Part shown: in pieces, positions 8,240-18,847 of the stretch
How positions within the stretch are numbered: the stretch's first letter is position 1
Layout: each line of letters begins with the position of its first letter
Source: Lentzea californiensis
GTDB lineage: Bacteria; Actinomycetota; Actinomycetes; Mycobacteriales; Pseudonocardiaceae
Direction: 5' to 3'
Assembly (NCBI RefSeq): GCF_024648825.1
Contig: NZ_JANBBE010000011.1
Coordinates: 124,001 to 188,000, forward strand
DNA: 64,000 bases
Translations under genes and position numbers: made by a program
Notes under the pieces: model-generated
Databases searched by the model: none
The model's input: the letters and a program-made list of their open reading frames with translations, nothing else
What the model was told of the DNA's origin: nothing

Positions 8240-9834
8240 TTCGAGTGCGACCCGTACTTGCGGATGTGCTGCTGACGCTTGCGCCACAGGAGGAAACCGG
8301 CGCCGAACACGGCCGCCGAGCCGACCGCGGTGGTCATGGCCATCGGGTCGATGTTCCCGATCTTGCCGACCGGGTTGACCGCGACCTCGGCCGTGGTGCC
8401 GGAGGCGTTGACGGCGGTGCCGTTGCGGGGCAGGCCCACGTACGGGAAGCTCGCCTCGAAAGGCTGGTCGTTCGCGTCGACCTTGTCACCCGTGGCCAGT
8501 GCGTCGACGAGCTTGCCGGACGCCGCGGCACCCTCCATCGCCTGGACGGCGATGTCCACCACGTCGTCGGTCAGGCGACGGCCGTTGGGGAAGCCCTGCG
8601 TGTCACCCGCGAGCAGGCCCAGGCGGTTCGGGTTGGCGTTCGGCTCGATCATCATGTTCAGCCGCAGCATCTCCGAGGGGCGGAACCGCCTCGCGTCCAC
8701 GTCCTGGTTGTTGACCTGCGAGTTCAGGTCCGCGTTGATCTGCGCGCCGAGCTTCTTCGTGATGCCGGTCAGGAAGATCTCGGCCAGGTCGTCGCGCTGT
8801 CCCTGCGGCGCCGGGATCTTGTAGATCGCCTCGATCAGCTTGGGCAGCTCCGGGTTCACGACCCGGTCGACGAGCTCCTTCACGCCGGCGTCCTGGTCGG
8901 GGCGCAGGCCGTTGAACGCGTCCTTGAGGCCCGCGGGGGCCACGACCTCGTTCACCAGCGGGTTGCCCAGACGGGAGACCTGCACGAAGTCGCCGACCGC
9001 CTCCGCCTTGCCGGGCGAGAGCTTCATGGTGCGGCGCTGCGTGGTGCTCCAGATGCCGATGTTCGGGTTGCGGTGGGCGTCGTTGCGCAACGCCAGCGCC
9101 TGCTTGGGCAGCTGGATCGCGATGGTGTTGACGTTGTAGCCGCGCAGCGTGTCCTGGCCGACCTCGCTCAGGTTGCCGCCGTAGAGCAGGTCGAACACGC
9201 GCAGGTCGGCGAAGAACGCGTCCTCGGACGGGCCCACGTAGACCTTGCCGCCACCGGCGATCTGCGTGACCGCCTGGTCGCGCAGCTTCTTGAAGTCCGG
9301 CATCGACGCCGGGCCGTTCGGGGACGGCGCGACCGGGGCGTTGCTGACCAGCTTGACCTTCTGGCCGTTCTGGTAGATCGCCTCGAGGTTGTAACGCTGC
9401 CGGAACAGCAGGTTCTCGTCGTCGAGGGAGTCCACGACACCGTTGGCGTACAGGAACGTGTTGTTCTTGCGCCGGTCGTCGTCCTGGAAGGTGAACCGCA
9501 GGGTGACGTCGGGCTTGGCGTCGCCGTCGCTGTCGACGTTGAAGTCGTACTGCGCGTCCTCGGCCCACGGGAAGAAGTTGGGGCCACCGTTGGGTTCCTG
9601 GAACCCGGACCAGTTGCCGACCAGCGTCACGGTGTCCTTGTGGTCGGGACTCACGAACGCGTACAGGTCCGTGTTGTCCACGGCCGGGTCACCCGCGATG
9701 AGCGGAGCCTCGCGGTGGGACGACGCCGTGGCGTTGGTACCGCCGAACATGGCCGCGTTCAGCAGTGTGGCGGCCACCAGCGCGGCCGCAGCCACCTGGC
9801 CGCGCCGACCGCTGAGGGCGTGCGGTGATGACAT
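8236..9834 (-). CDS. DUF4331 secreted protein with C-terminal membrane anchor
   Basis: 532-residue DUF4331 protein. The N-terminal signal peptide (QVAAAALVAATLLNAAMFGG) is followed by ASSHREAPLIAGDPAVDNTD, the characteristic start of the family. The C-terminus has one hydrophobic helix (TTAVGSAAVFGAGFLLW) and a basic tail, so the protein is probably held on the outer face of the membrane. Biochemical function of DUF4331 is unknown. It leads the coupled DUF4331-TPR-NicO group and follows an aminotransferase gene on the same strand by 39 bases. ATG 9834 has GAAAGG about ten bases upstream. Confidence 0.88.
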   Translation of the reverse strand: MSSPHALSGRRGQVAAAALVAATLLNAAMFGGTNATASSHREAPLIAGDPAVDNTDLYAFVSPDHKDTVTLVGNWSGFQEPNGGPNFFPWAEDAQYDFNVDSDGDAKPDVTLRFTFQDDDRRKNNTFLYANGVVDSLDDENLLFRQRYNLEAIYQNGQKVKLVSNAPVAPSPNGPASMPDFKKLRDQAVTQIAGGGKVYVGPSEDAFFADLRVFDLLYGGNLSEVGQDTLRGYNVNTIAIQLPKQALALRNDAHRNPNIGIWSTTQRRTMKLSPGKAEAVGDFVQVSRLGNPLVNEVVAPAGLKDAFNGLRPDQDAGVKELVDRVVNPELPKLIEAIYKIPAPQGQRDDLAEIFLTGITKKLGAQINADLNSQVNNQDVDARRFRPSEMLRLNMMIEPNANPNRLGLLAGDTQGFPNGRRLTDDVVDIAVQAMEGAAASGKLVDALATGDKVDANDQPFEASFPYVGLPRNGTAVNASGTTAEVAVNPVGKIGNIDPMAMTTAVGSAAVFGAGFLLWRKRQQHIRKYGSHSK

Positions 9835-9873
9835 TCGTGGGCAACCTTTCGGAGATGGTTCAGGCTTGTGCGT

Positions 9874-11046
9874 TCAGGCGCTGTGCATGAGCAGCGACGG
9901 TTCGCTGGAGTGGCTTGCGTGCACGGCGTGGCTCGTCCACCGCGCCTGGGTGAAGTCGCGAATGCCCTCGACGAGACGTTCCACGTCCTGTTCGGGCCGC
10001 ACGACGAGCCGGGCGAACTTGCTGGTCATGCCGAGCTTGTTGCCGCATTCGCGGATGAAGACCTGGTGCTTGGCCAGCAGGTGGTCGCGCAGTTCGCGGC
10101 CGTCCATGCCTCCGCCGAGCTTCACGAACAGGAAGTTCGCCTGGGACGAGTACACGGTCAGGTCGGGGATGCGCGACAGCTCCATGCCCATGCGGTAGCG
10201 GTCGCGGCTGAGCAGCCGCAGGCTCTCGGCGTACTCGGCCTCGTGGTCGGCCAGCATGAACACGACGGTCTCCGCGAGGGAGTTGAGGTTCCACTTCGGC
10301 AGCGTCTTGCGCATCTTCCCGGCGAGTCCCGGGTTCGCGATCAGGTAGCCGAACCGGATGCCGTGCAGGCCGAAGTTCTTGCCGAGGCTCTTCAGCACGA
10401 CCACGTTGGGCCGGATGGACGCCTCAGCGGCGACCGACGGGTTGCGCTCGACCTCCACGAAGTCGATGAACGACTCGTCGATCACGATCAGGTCGAGGTC
10501 GGACAGCTCGTCCATGAACCGGATGATCTCCCGGCGCGGCAGGTAGCCGCCGTCGGGATTGTTCGGGTTGCAGATGACCGCGACCTTGCTGCCCCGAGTG
10601 CGGATGAACTTGATGTACTCGTCGATGTCCAGTTCGAAGTTGTCGCTCTCCTGGAGCAGGAACATGTCGACGCGCTTGTTGCTCTCCATCGGCTGGTCGG
10701 TCCAGCGTCCGAAGGTCGGGATCGGGATCGCGACGCTCTCGTGGATCCACAGGTGGTCCATCCACGTGATCAGCTCGGTCGAGCCGTTCGACATCGCGAG
10801 CGTCGCCGGGTTCAGCCCCAGCACCTTGGAGAGCTGGTCCGCGATCTTGCTGGAGTCGCTCGGGTAGAACTTGAGCACCGACTCCAGGTTCTTCGACAGC
10901 TCCTCGAACATCTCCGGCGTCGGAAAGTACGGATTGCACGGGATGCAGAAGTCGACGAGCTCACCCGCACCCGTCCGCGACAGCTCGAAGTAGGACGGGC
11001 TGTGCGCGGTCTGCTGGAAGAGACCCGAGTCCACACCATGCCGCAC
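9874..11046 (-). CDS. PLP-dependent aminotransferase, class I/II (HisC/CobD-like)
   Basis: Fold-type I PLP enzyme. CNPNNPDGGYLP is the conserved Asn-Pro block, VIDESFIDF holds the cofactor-binding Asp, and VLKSLGKNFGLHGIRFG carries the Schiff-base Lys. These features match histidinol-phosphate aminotransferase and threonine-phosphate decarboxylase relatives. The N-terminal FCIPCNPYFPTPEMFEEL block is also typical. The start GTG 11046 is chosen because CGGAG precedes it by about eight bases. The substrate is unclear: no histidine or cobalamin genes are nearby. It lies upstream of the DUF4331 operon and may be co-transcribed with it. Confidence 0.85.
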   Translation of the reverse strand: MRHGVDSGLFQQTAHSPSYFELSRTGAGELVDFCIPCNPYFPTPEMFEELSKNLESVLKFYPSDSSKIADQLSKVLGLNPATLAMSNGSTELITWMDHLWIHESVAIPIPTFGRWTDQPMESNKRVDMFLLQESDNFELDIDEYIKFIRTRGSKVAVICNPNNPDGGYLPRREIIRFMDELSDLDLIVIDESFIDFVEVERNPSVAAEASIRPNVVVLKSLGKNFGLHGIRFGYLIANPGLAGKMRKTLPKWNLNSLAETVVFMLADHEAEYAESLRLLSRDRYRMGMELSRIPDLTVYSSQANFLFVKLGGGMDGRELRDHLLAKHQVFIRECGNKLGMTSKFARLVVRPEQDVERLVEGIRDFTQARWTSHAVHASHSSEPSLLMHSA

Positions 11047-11245
11047 GCGATCACTCCGTCCTTCGATCCGTTTCCGACACCGGGGCATACGTGCCGATGT
11101 TCATCCCGGTTCACGGGTCCGTTTCGGGAAGGTCTCGGAACGGTCTCGTACGCAACCTCGCGTACTCCGGATCCTCACGCCGGCGGACGCCGGTTCGCCC
11201 GGTGCCCGGGAGGGTGGGAACCACGTGATCGCCGGAGGGGTCGGG

Positions 11246-12554
11246 ATGCTGGGGAAGCTGCTGCTCGCGGTGTCGTTGCTGATGCCGGTGGTGTCCGGTT
11301 CGTTGACTGTCCACACCGGTCAGATCGACGGCGCCGAATACCGGGTCGAGGTGCCATCTCCTTGGAACGGAACGCTTCTGCTCTACAGCCACGGCACCTA
11401 TCCCGCCGGGTACACGCCGCCGATCGAGATGGCCTCACGGCCTGCCGCGCGTGCTGACCTCCTGAAGCGTGGCTACGCTCTCGCAGCCTCCCGGTACAGC
11501 GTTCCGCACGGCCACTCGGTGCCCGACGCGTTGCGCGACCAACCCGCGCTCGTGTCGTGGTTCTCGGGTGCCGTGGGACGTCCCCGGCGCGTGATCGCCT
11601 GGGGATCGTCACTGGGCGGGCTCACCTCCGTGGTGCTGGGGGAGCGCGGCCGGTTCGACGGCGTGCTGGCCCTGTGCGGGGCGCTCGGAGGGGCCGTCGA
11701 GCGGTCCAACCAGCTGCTCGACCTCGGGTTCGTCATCCGGACCCTGCTGCAACCGTCCCTGGAGGTCGTGCGGATCTCCGATGTGGCTTCGAACGAGACG
11801 CGGGCGGTCGCGGCCGTCGACGCGGCGCTGGGATCGGGCGACCGGACGCGCCCGGCTGGCGTTGGCCAACGCCGTAGCGGGTATCCCTGCCTGGTCACGG
11901 GTGCACGAACCCCGTCCGGTGGAAGTGGTGGAGGCGGTGACGCAGGCAGCCGTTCACGACCGAACGCTCGCCAGGTCGCTCGCGTGGGGCAGCGGCCGCG
12001 CCGACATCGAGGCGCGCGCCGGTGGCAACCCGAGCTGGAACACGGGTGTGGACTACCGCCGGCTGCTCGATCGGTCGTCCCAGAGGCAGCTGGTGCCGGC
12101 GGCCCACCGTGAAGCCGGAGTGGTCCTCGAAGACGACCTCGTCTCCCTGGCGGCCGCTCCACGGGTCTCCGCGGACGCCTCCGCCGTCCGCTGGCTCCGA
12201 TCCTCCGGCGACCCCTCCGGCCGGCCCCGCTCACCCGTCGTGACGCTGCAGGCGCTCGGCGACTCCACCCCGGCCGAGCACTCCGGCGCCTACCGCGGAC
12301 GTGACGTACGACAACTCTTCGTCAACCGCGCCGGGCACCGCATGCACACGGCGGCAGAGGAACTCGTCGCTCCGCGTGTCCTCGAAGACCGCATCTCGAC
12401 CGGCTGCTGGCAGCACGCCGACCTGAACTCCCTGGCCGGTCAGCACGGCCCTGAGATGCGGGTACTCCAGGACTGGACCACGACTCCACCCCGTGAGGAG
12501 ACCGTGGCGCCGGGCTTTGTGACGCACCACCCAGGGCGGTTTCCGCGACCGTGA
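11246..12554 (+). pseudogene. Secreted alpha/beta hydrolase, frameshifted
   Basis: The first part encodes a signal peptide (LGKLLLAVSLLMPVVSG) and an alpha/beta-hydrolase core with nucleophile elbow GSSLGG (VIAWGSSLGGLTSVV). Reading then leaves frame: the coding signal continues one base over from about 11853 (RLALANAVAGIPAWS) and carries the C-terminal half with the likely catalytic His (NRAGHRMHTAAEEL) to the stop at 12554. Removing one C from the CCC at 11851-11853 restores a single protein of about 435 residues. ATG 11246 has GGAGGGG upstream. Either a recent inactivating mutation or a sequencing error; substrate unknown. Confidence 0.75.
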
Positions 12555-12630
12555 CGGGCGTCTTGCGAAATATTGTCGGTGGGTGCGGATACCCTGCTGG
12601 CAGTCCGCACACAATCAGGGAGCAATACCC

Positions 12631-14682
<2,052 letters not shown>

Positions 14683-14713
14683 GCCTTCAAGAGACAGACG
14701 GAGTCACGAAGTC

Positions 14714-17700
14714 ATGGCACGCCGCAAGGGACCCACGACCAAGGTCGACCCAGCCGCGTTCGACCGGGCCGGCGCCAAGGTGCTCGACAACCCGCTGAAG
14801 ACGGAGATCGAGGACTCGTACCTGGAGTACGCGTACTCGGTCATCCACTCGCGGGCACTTCCGGACGCGCGGGACGGCCTCAAGCCGGTGCACCGCCGCA
14901 TCCTCTACTCGATGCACGACAACGGACAGCGGCCAACATCGCCGTACGTGAAGTCGTCTCGCGTGGTCGGCGACACGATGGGCCGCTACCACCCGCACGG
15001 AGACACAGCGATCTACGACGCGCTGGTCCGTCTCGCACAGGACTTCAGCCTGAACGAGCCGTTGATCGACGGGCATGGAAACTTCGGGTCACCAGACGAT
15101 GGACCGGCCGCGAGCCGATACTGTCTCGTCGGCGACACCAGGATTCGGCTCGCCGATGGTTCGAGCGCGCGAATCGCTGACCTGGTCAATCTTCCTGCTG
15201 ATTCCGAGGCCGATGCCGACTTCGAGGTGCTCGACAAGGACGGCAAGGCCGTCCAGGTCGACAAGGTCTTCAACTCCGGTGTGCACCCGACGCTTCGGAT
15301 GACCACGAAGTCCGGATTTTCGGTCCGTGGCAGCGAAAACCACCTAGTCCTCTGCCTTGAGGCGCCAATGGGTGTGCCACTGTTCCAGTGGCGGCGCCTG
15401 GATGAGCTCAAGCCCGGCGCGGTCGTGGCCGTAGCCCGGAACGCCTGGTCTCAGATCACCCCCACCGCGCAGGAGTACGTCCTCGGAGTTCTCGCCGGGG
15501 CATGGGTGTCGGAGGGCTTTGCGTCCGAGACGCGGGCTGGGTTCAACAACACCGACGAGCACTTCTTCGGTGAGGTCCTGCACGCTTACGACCAGGTGGT
15601 CGGCGGCCAGCGCCACCTCAACGAGCGGGAGACGCGCCGGGACCGGAAGAAGATCTGGGAGCTCGACGTTCAGGAGTGTTCGGGTGGCATGGACGCCTTC
15701 CGGGCGAGTCCGTTGGCAGAACTCATCGGCCACCAGGCACGAGACAAGTTCGTGCCGGAGTGCGTCTGGCGCGGTGGCTGGGGCGTCAAGCGCGCCTTCC
15801 TGATGGCGGCGTTCGAAGGTGACGGCGGCTGCCGCGTCGCGAAGGACGGCTTCACGGTTCAGTACTCGTCTTACAGCGAGCGACTCACCGCTGAGATGCA
15901 GGAGCTGCTTGCGGAGTTCGGCGTCATCGCCGCGCATCGCCGCTACGTCCGTGTCAGCGGCGCGGTGGAACACCGACTGGTCGTCTCCGGGCTGCGCAAC
16001 GTCACGGCCTTCGCCGAGCGCGTCGGCTTCCTCAAGACCAAGCAGGCGAAGCTGAAGGACCTGCTGAAGCATTCGCCGCTGCGACCGCACCGGCTCAGCC
16101 AGGACTCCGTGCCGTTCGTCGCTGACTACGTTCGGAGCGCGCTCGACTTCGACCGCCGGGGCAGCGGTCGCAAGTGGCTGACCCAGCACAACTTCGACAG
16201 GGTCGAGCGCTGGGAGACCGAGCGGCTGAGGATCATCGACCGGATCAAGGACCCGGAGATCCTCGCGACGATCCTGCCGATCATGGATTCCGGCTATCGA
16301 TTCGAGCCGGTGACCACGGTCGAGGCTGCGGAACCGGCCGAGGTCTACTCGGTCCGGGTCGTTTCGGAGGACCACTCGTTCCTCGCGGGCGGGTTCGTCA
16401 ACCACAACACCGAAGCGCGCATGTCCCACGCGGCGATGCAGCTGGTCGGTGAGCTGAACGAGGACACGGTCGACTTCCGGCCGAACTACGACGGTTCGCT
16501 GGAAGAGCCGACGGTGTTGCCGGCGGCGTTCCCGAACTTGCTGGTCAACGGCACGTCGGGCATCGCGGTCGGCATGGCCACGAACATGATTCCGCACAAC
16601 CTCCGCGAGGTCGTGGGCGCGGCGCGGTGGCTGATCAACCACCCTGAAGCCGACCTCGACAAGCTGATGGAGTTCATTCCAGGCCCTGACCTGCCGACCG
16701 GAGGCATCCTGCTCGGCCTGGACGAGGTCCGGAAGGCCTACGAGACCGGGCGAGGCGTCGTGCGCATGCGCGCGAAGGTCGAGACCGGTCCGCTCGAAGG
16801 CTCCCGCGGGCGTCAGGCCATCACGGTCACCGAGCTCCCGTACGGCGTGGGGTCGGAGCGGATCGTCGAGAAGATCACCGACGAGGTCAACAAGTCCAAG
16901 CGCCTCACGGGCATCGCGGACGTCAAGGACCTGACCGACCGCGAGAACGGCATCCGGCTCGTCATCGAGTGCAAGGTCGGCGTCAACCCGCAGGCCCTGC
17001 TCGCGGACCTCTACCGGCTGACGCCGATGGAGCAGTCGTTCGGCATCAACAACCTGGTGCTGGTCGACGGCCAGCCTCAGACGCTGGGGCTCAAGCAGCT
17101 GCTGGAGGTGTTCCTCCAGCACCGCTACGAGGTCGTCACGCGGCGCACGAAGTTCCGCCGCCGCAAGCGCGAGGAACGCCTGCACCTGGTCGAGGGCCTG
17201 TTGCTGGCCCTGCTCGACATCGACAAGGTCATCAAGCTGATCCGGGGCAGTGAGAACGCGACTGCCGCCAAGGACGGCCTGATGAAGCAGTTCAAGCTGT
17301 CGGAGATCCAGGCCTCGTACATCCTCGACACGCCGCTGCGGCGCCTGACCAAGTTCGACAAGCTCGAGCTCGAGAACGAGCAGGACAAGCTGCGCAAGGA
17401 GATCGCGGAGCTCACCGCGATCCTGGACGACGAGGGCGTGCTCAGGAAGCTCGTCTCGACCGAGCTCGCGGCCGTGGCGAAGGACCTGGGCGGCGAGCGC
17501 CGCACGAGCCTCATCGACGGTGACCTCAAGGAGGTGCTGGCGGCGTCCAAGCCCGCCGGTCCGCTGGAGGTCGCGGACGATCCGTGCCAGGTGATCCTGA
17601 GCGCCGCCGGTCTCGTCGCGCGCACGGCGGCCGAGTCGGAGGAGGCGTCCGAGGGCAAGCGCCGGGCGGGCCGCGTGAAGCACGACGCTGTGCTGGCCGT

Positions 17701-18481
17701 GGTGCACTCCACGGCGCGAGGCCAGGTCGTCCTCATCACGAACCTGGGCCGCGCGTTCAAGACGGACGTGCTCCCACTACCCGTGCTGCCGGATCAAAGC
17801 GGCACGGTCTCGATGCGCGGCGGCATGGCGGCCTCCGAGCTGGTGCCGCTGAACAAGGGCGAGAAGGTCGTCGGCATCGCGCCGCTCGACCCGAAGGACT
17901 CACCGGGCATCGCGCTGGGCACGAAGCTGGGCACCGTGAAGATCTGCGTGCCGGAGTGGCCGGTCCGCTCGGACGAGTTCGAGGTCATCTCGCTCAAGGA
18001 CGGCGACGAGATCGTCGGCTGCACCTGGCTCACCGACGGCAGCGAGACCCTCGCGTTCGTCAGCTCCGACTCGTCGCTCCTGCGCTACGACGCGAAGCTC
18101 GTGCGGCCGCAGGGCCTCAAGGGCGGCGGTATGGCGGGCATCAACCTGAGCGGTGACGCGTACGTGGTGTTCTTCGGCGCGATCCGCACGGACGACGACG
18201 AACACGGCGAGCCGATGGTCGTCACCTCGTCCGGCCAGAGCGTGAAGGTCACGCCGTTCAGCGAGTACCCGGCCAAGGGGCGTGCGACGGGCGGCGTGCG
18301 GTCGCAGCGCTTCCTCAAGGGCGAGACGCACCTGGTGCTCGCGTGGATCGGCGCGCGCCCGGCCGGTGCGGACGACAAGGGCACGCCGGTGGAGTTGCCT
18401 GCCATCGACCCGCGCCGCGACGGCTCAGGCCACGCGCACCCCGGTCCGAACATCATCGGGCACCTGATCGAACGGGACTAG
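14714..18481 (+). CDS. parC: DNA topoisomerase IV-type subunit A (GyrA/ParC family) containing an intein
   Basis: DNA-breaking subunit of a type IIA topoisomerase. The precursor has 1255 residues; without the intein (residues 137-565) the product is 826 residues, normal for the family. The N-extein has LPDARDGLKPVHRRILY and GRYHPHGDTAIYDALVRLAQ, and the catalytic tyrosine is Tyr136 in ASRY, directly before the intein. The C-extein resumes TEARMSHAAMQL. The C-terminal beta-pinwheel lacks a clear GyrA box (QRRGGKG); GTVSMRGGMAA is the nearest stretch, which favours a ParC-like role. Splicing is required to rebuild the active site. ACGGAG lies about nine bases before the ATG. The stop overlaps a possible convergent small gene. 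Confidence 0.94.
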   Translation: MARRKGPTTKVDPAAFDRAGAKVLDNPLKTEIEDSYLEYAYSVIHSRALPDARDGLKPVHRRILYSMHDNGQRPTSPYVKSSRVVGDTMGRYHPHGDTAIYDALVRLAQDFSLNEPLIDGHGNFGSPDDGPAASRYCLVGDTRIRLADGSSARIADLVNLPADSEADADFEVLDKDGKAVQVDKVFNSGVHPTLRMTTKSGFSVRGSENHLVLCLEAPMGVPLFQWRRLDELKPGAVVAVARNAWSQITPTAQEYVLGVLAGAWVSEGFASETRAGFNNTDEHFFGEVLHAYDQVVGGQRHLNERETRRDRKKIWELDVQECSGGMDAFRASPLAELIGHQARDKFVPECVWRGGWGVKRAFLMAAFEGDGGCRVAKDGFTVQYSSYSERLTAEMQELLAEFGVIAAHRRYVRVSGAVEHRLVVSGLRNVTAFAERVGFLKTKQAKLKDLLKHSPLRPHRLSQDSVPFVADYVRSALDFDRRGSGRKWLTQHNFDRVERWETERLRIIDRIKDPEILATILPIMDSGYRFEPVTTVEAAEPAEVYSVRVVSEDHSFLAGGFVNHNTEARMSHAAMQLVGELNEDTVDFRPNYDGSLEEPTVLPAAFPNLLVNGTSGIAVGMATNMIPHNLREVVGAARWLINHPEADLDKLMEFIPGPDLPTGGILLGLDEVRKAYETGRGVVRMRAKVETGPLEGSRGRQAITVTELPYGVGSERIVEKITDEVNKSKRLTGIADVKDLTDRENGIRLVIECKVGVNPQALLADLYRLTPMEQSFGINNLVLVDGQPQTLGLKQLLEVFLQHRYEVVTRRTKFRRRKREERLHLVEGLLLALLDIDKVIKLIRGSENATAAKDGLMKQFKLSEIQASYILDTPLRRLTKFDKLELENEQDKLRKEIAELTAILDDEGVLRKLVSTELAAVAKDLGGERRTSLIDGDLKEVLAASKPAGPLEVADDPCQVILSAAGLVARTAAESEEASEGKRRAGRVKHDAVLAVVHSTARGQVVLITNLGRAFKTDVLPLPVLPDQSGTVSMRGGMAASELVPLNKGEKVVGIAPLDPKDSPGIALGTKLGTVKICVPEWPVRSDEFEVISLKDGDEIVGCTWLTDGSETLAFVSSDSSLLRYDAKLVRPQGLKGGGMAGINLSGDAYVVFFGAIRTDDDEHGEPMVVTSSGQSVKVTPFSEYPAKGRATGGVRSQRFLKGETHLVLAWIGARPAGADDKGTPVELPAIDPRRDGSGHAHPGPNIIGHLIERD
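15122..16408 (+). mobile_element. Full-length intein with LAGLIDADG homing endonuclease
   Basis: 429-residue protein-splicing element. It starts at Cys (CLVGDTRIRLADG, block A), has a block B-like GSENHLVLC, and ends with block F/G: VYSVRVVSEDHSFLAGGF then VNHN, followed by extein Thr. Cys1, the penultimate His, terminal Asn and +1 Thr make it splicing-competent on paper. The central region carries two dodecapeptide motifs: YVLGVLAGAWVSEG (first acidic residue is Glu) and AFLMAAFEGDGG (Asp retained), so a homing endonuclease is present. Insertion is between the catalytic Tyr and Thr-Glu of the host, the same site as known mycobacterial GyrA inteins. Some codons (GAT, CTT, AAT) are less GC-biased than the exteins. 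Confidence 0.92.
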
Positions 18482-18738
18482 CCGAGTCCGACGCCGGCGA
18501 GGAGGAGCTGCTCCTCGCCGGCGAGTCCACAGTTCAGTGTCTTCTGGACGAGCCTGGCAGGCCTCCGGACACCACGGAGGTGATCCGGAGTGGCTGGGCC
18601 CGGCCGGTACTGAGTCCTGGCTGCGCTGTTGCACCAACGGCATCTGCACGGCAGGTTCTGCAGGCGCTTCTTCTTCGCTGCCTTGGGTCGCTTCTTCTTG
18701 ATGAACGCCAGCCGCAGGGCGAGTGTCGGTGACGACAT
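18478..18738 (-). CDS. Small basic protein with Cys cluster, uncertain
   Basis: The stretch between the topoisomerase gene and the DUF1963 gene (18482-18847) holds no convincing plus-strand gene. On the minus strand a frame stays open from 18834 to 18478 with codon third positions mostly G or C. The only canonical start in it is ATG 18738, giving 86 residues: a Lys/Arg-rich patch (FIKKKRPKAAKKKRLQNL) and CRCRWC. Upstream codons also look coding (IARAARLLATHDAIQHDLDV) but lack ATG, GTG or TTG, so the true start may be non-canonical or the gene eroded. Its stop overlaps the topoisomerase stop by four bases, and the terminator hairpin lies within its last codons. Not recognised. Confidence 0.35.
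   Translation of the reverse strand: MSSPTLALRLAFIKKKRPKAAKKKRLQNLPCRCRWCNSAARTQYRPGPATPDHLRGVRRPARLVQKTLNCGLAGEEQLLLAGVGLG
18492..18523. terminator. Hairpin terminator after topoisomerase operon
   Basis: 13-base perfect arms (CGCCGGCGAGGAG and complement) around a six-base loop, starting 11 bases after the subunit A stop. There is no T-tract, as is common in high-GC actinobacteria. Confidence 0.65.
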
Positions 18739-18847
18739 GACGTCGAGGTCGTGCTGGATGGCGTCGTGCGTCGCAAGTAGTCGGGCGGCTCTGGCAATGT
18801 CGATGGACTCGGCCTCCCCGCCGGTCAGGCGCGGCTAGCATTCCGCC

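Noticed and set aside
15470-15845. Stand-alone homing endonuclease or intron
   Set aside because: The LAGLIDADG motifs are in frame inside an intein with complete splice blocks, so this is a protein-level element.
15344-17707. 787-residue open frame on the minus strand
   Set aside because: Antisense shadow of the intein and topoisomerase A extein; no recognisable domains.
18629-18838. 69-residue plus-strand frame between topoisomerase and DUF1963 genes
   Set aside because: Poor codon usage and no ribosome binding site; antisense to the more coding-like minus frame.
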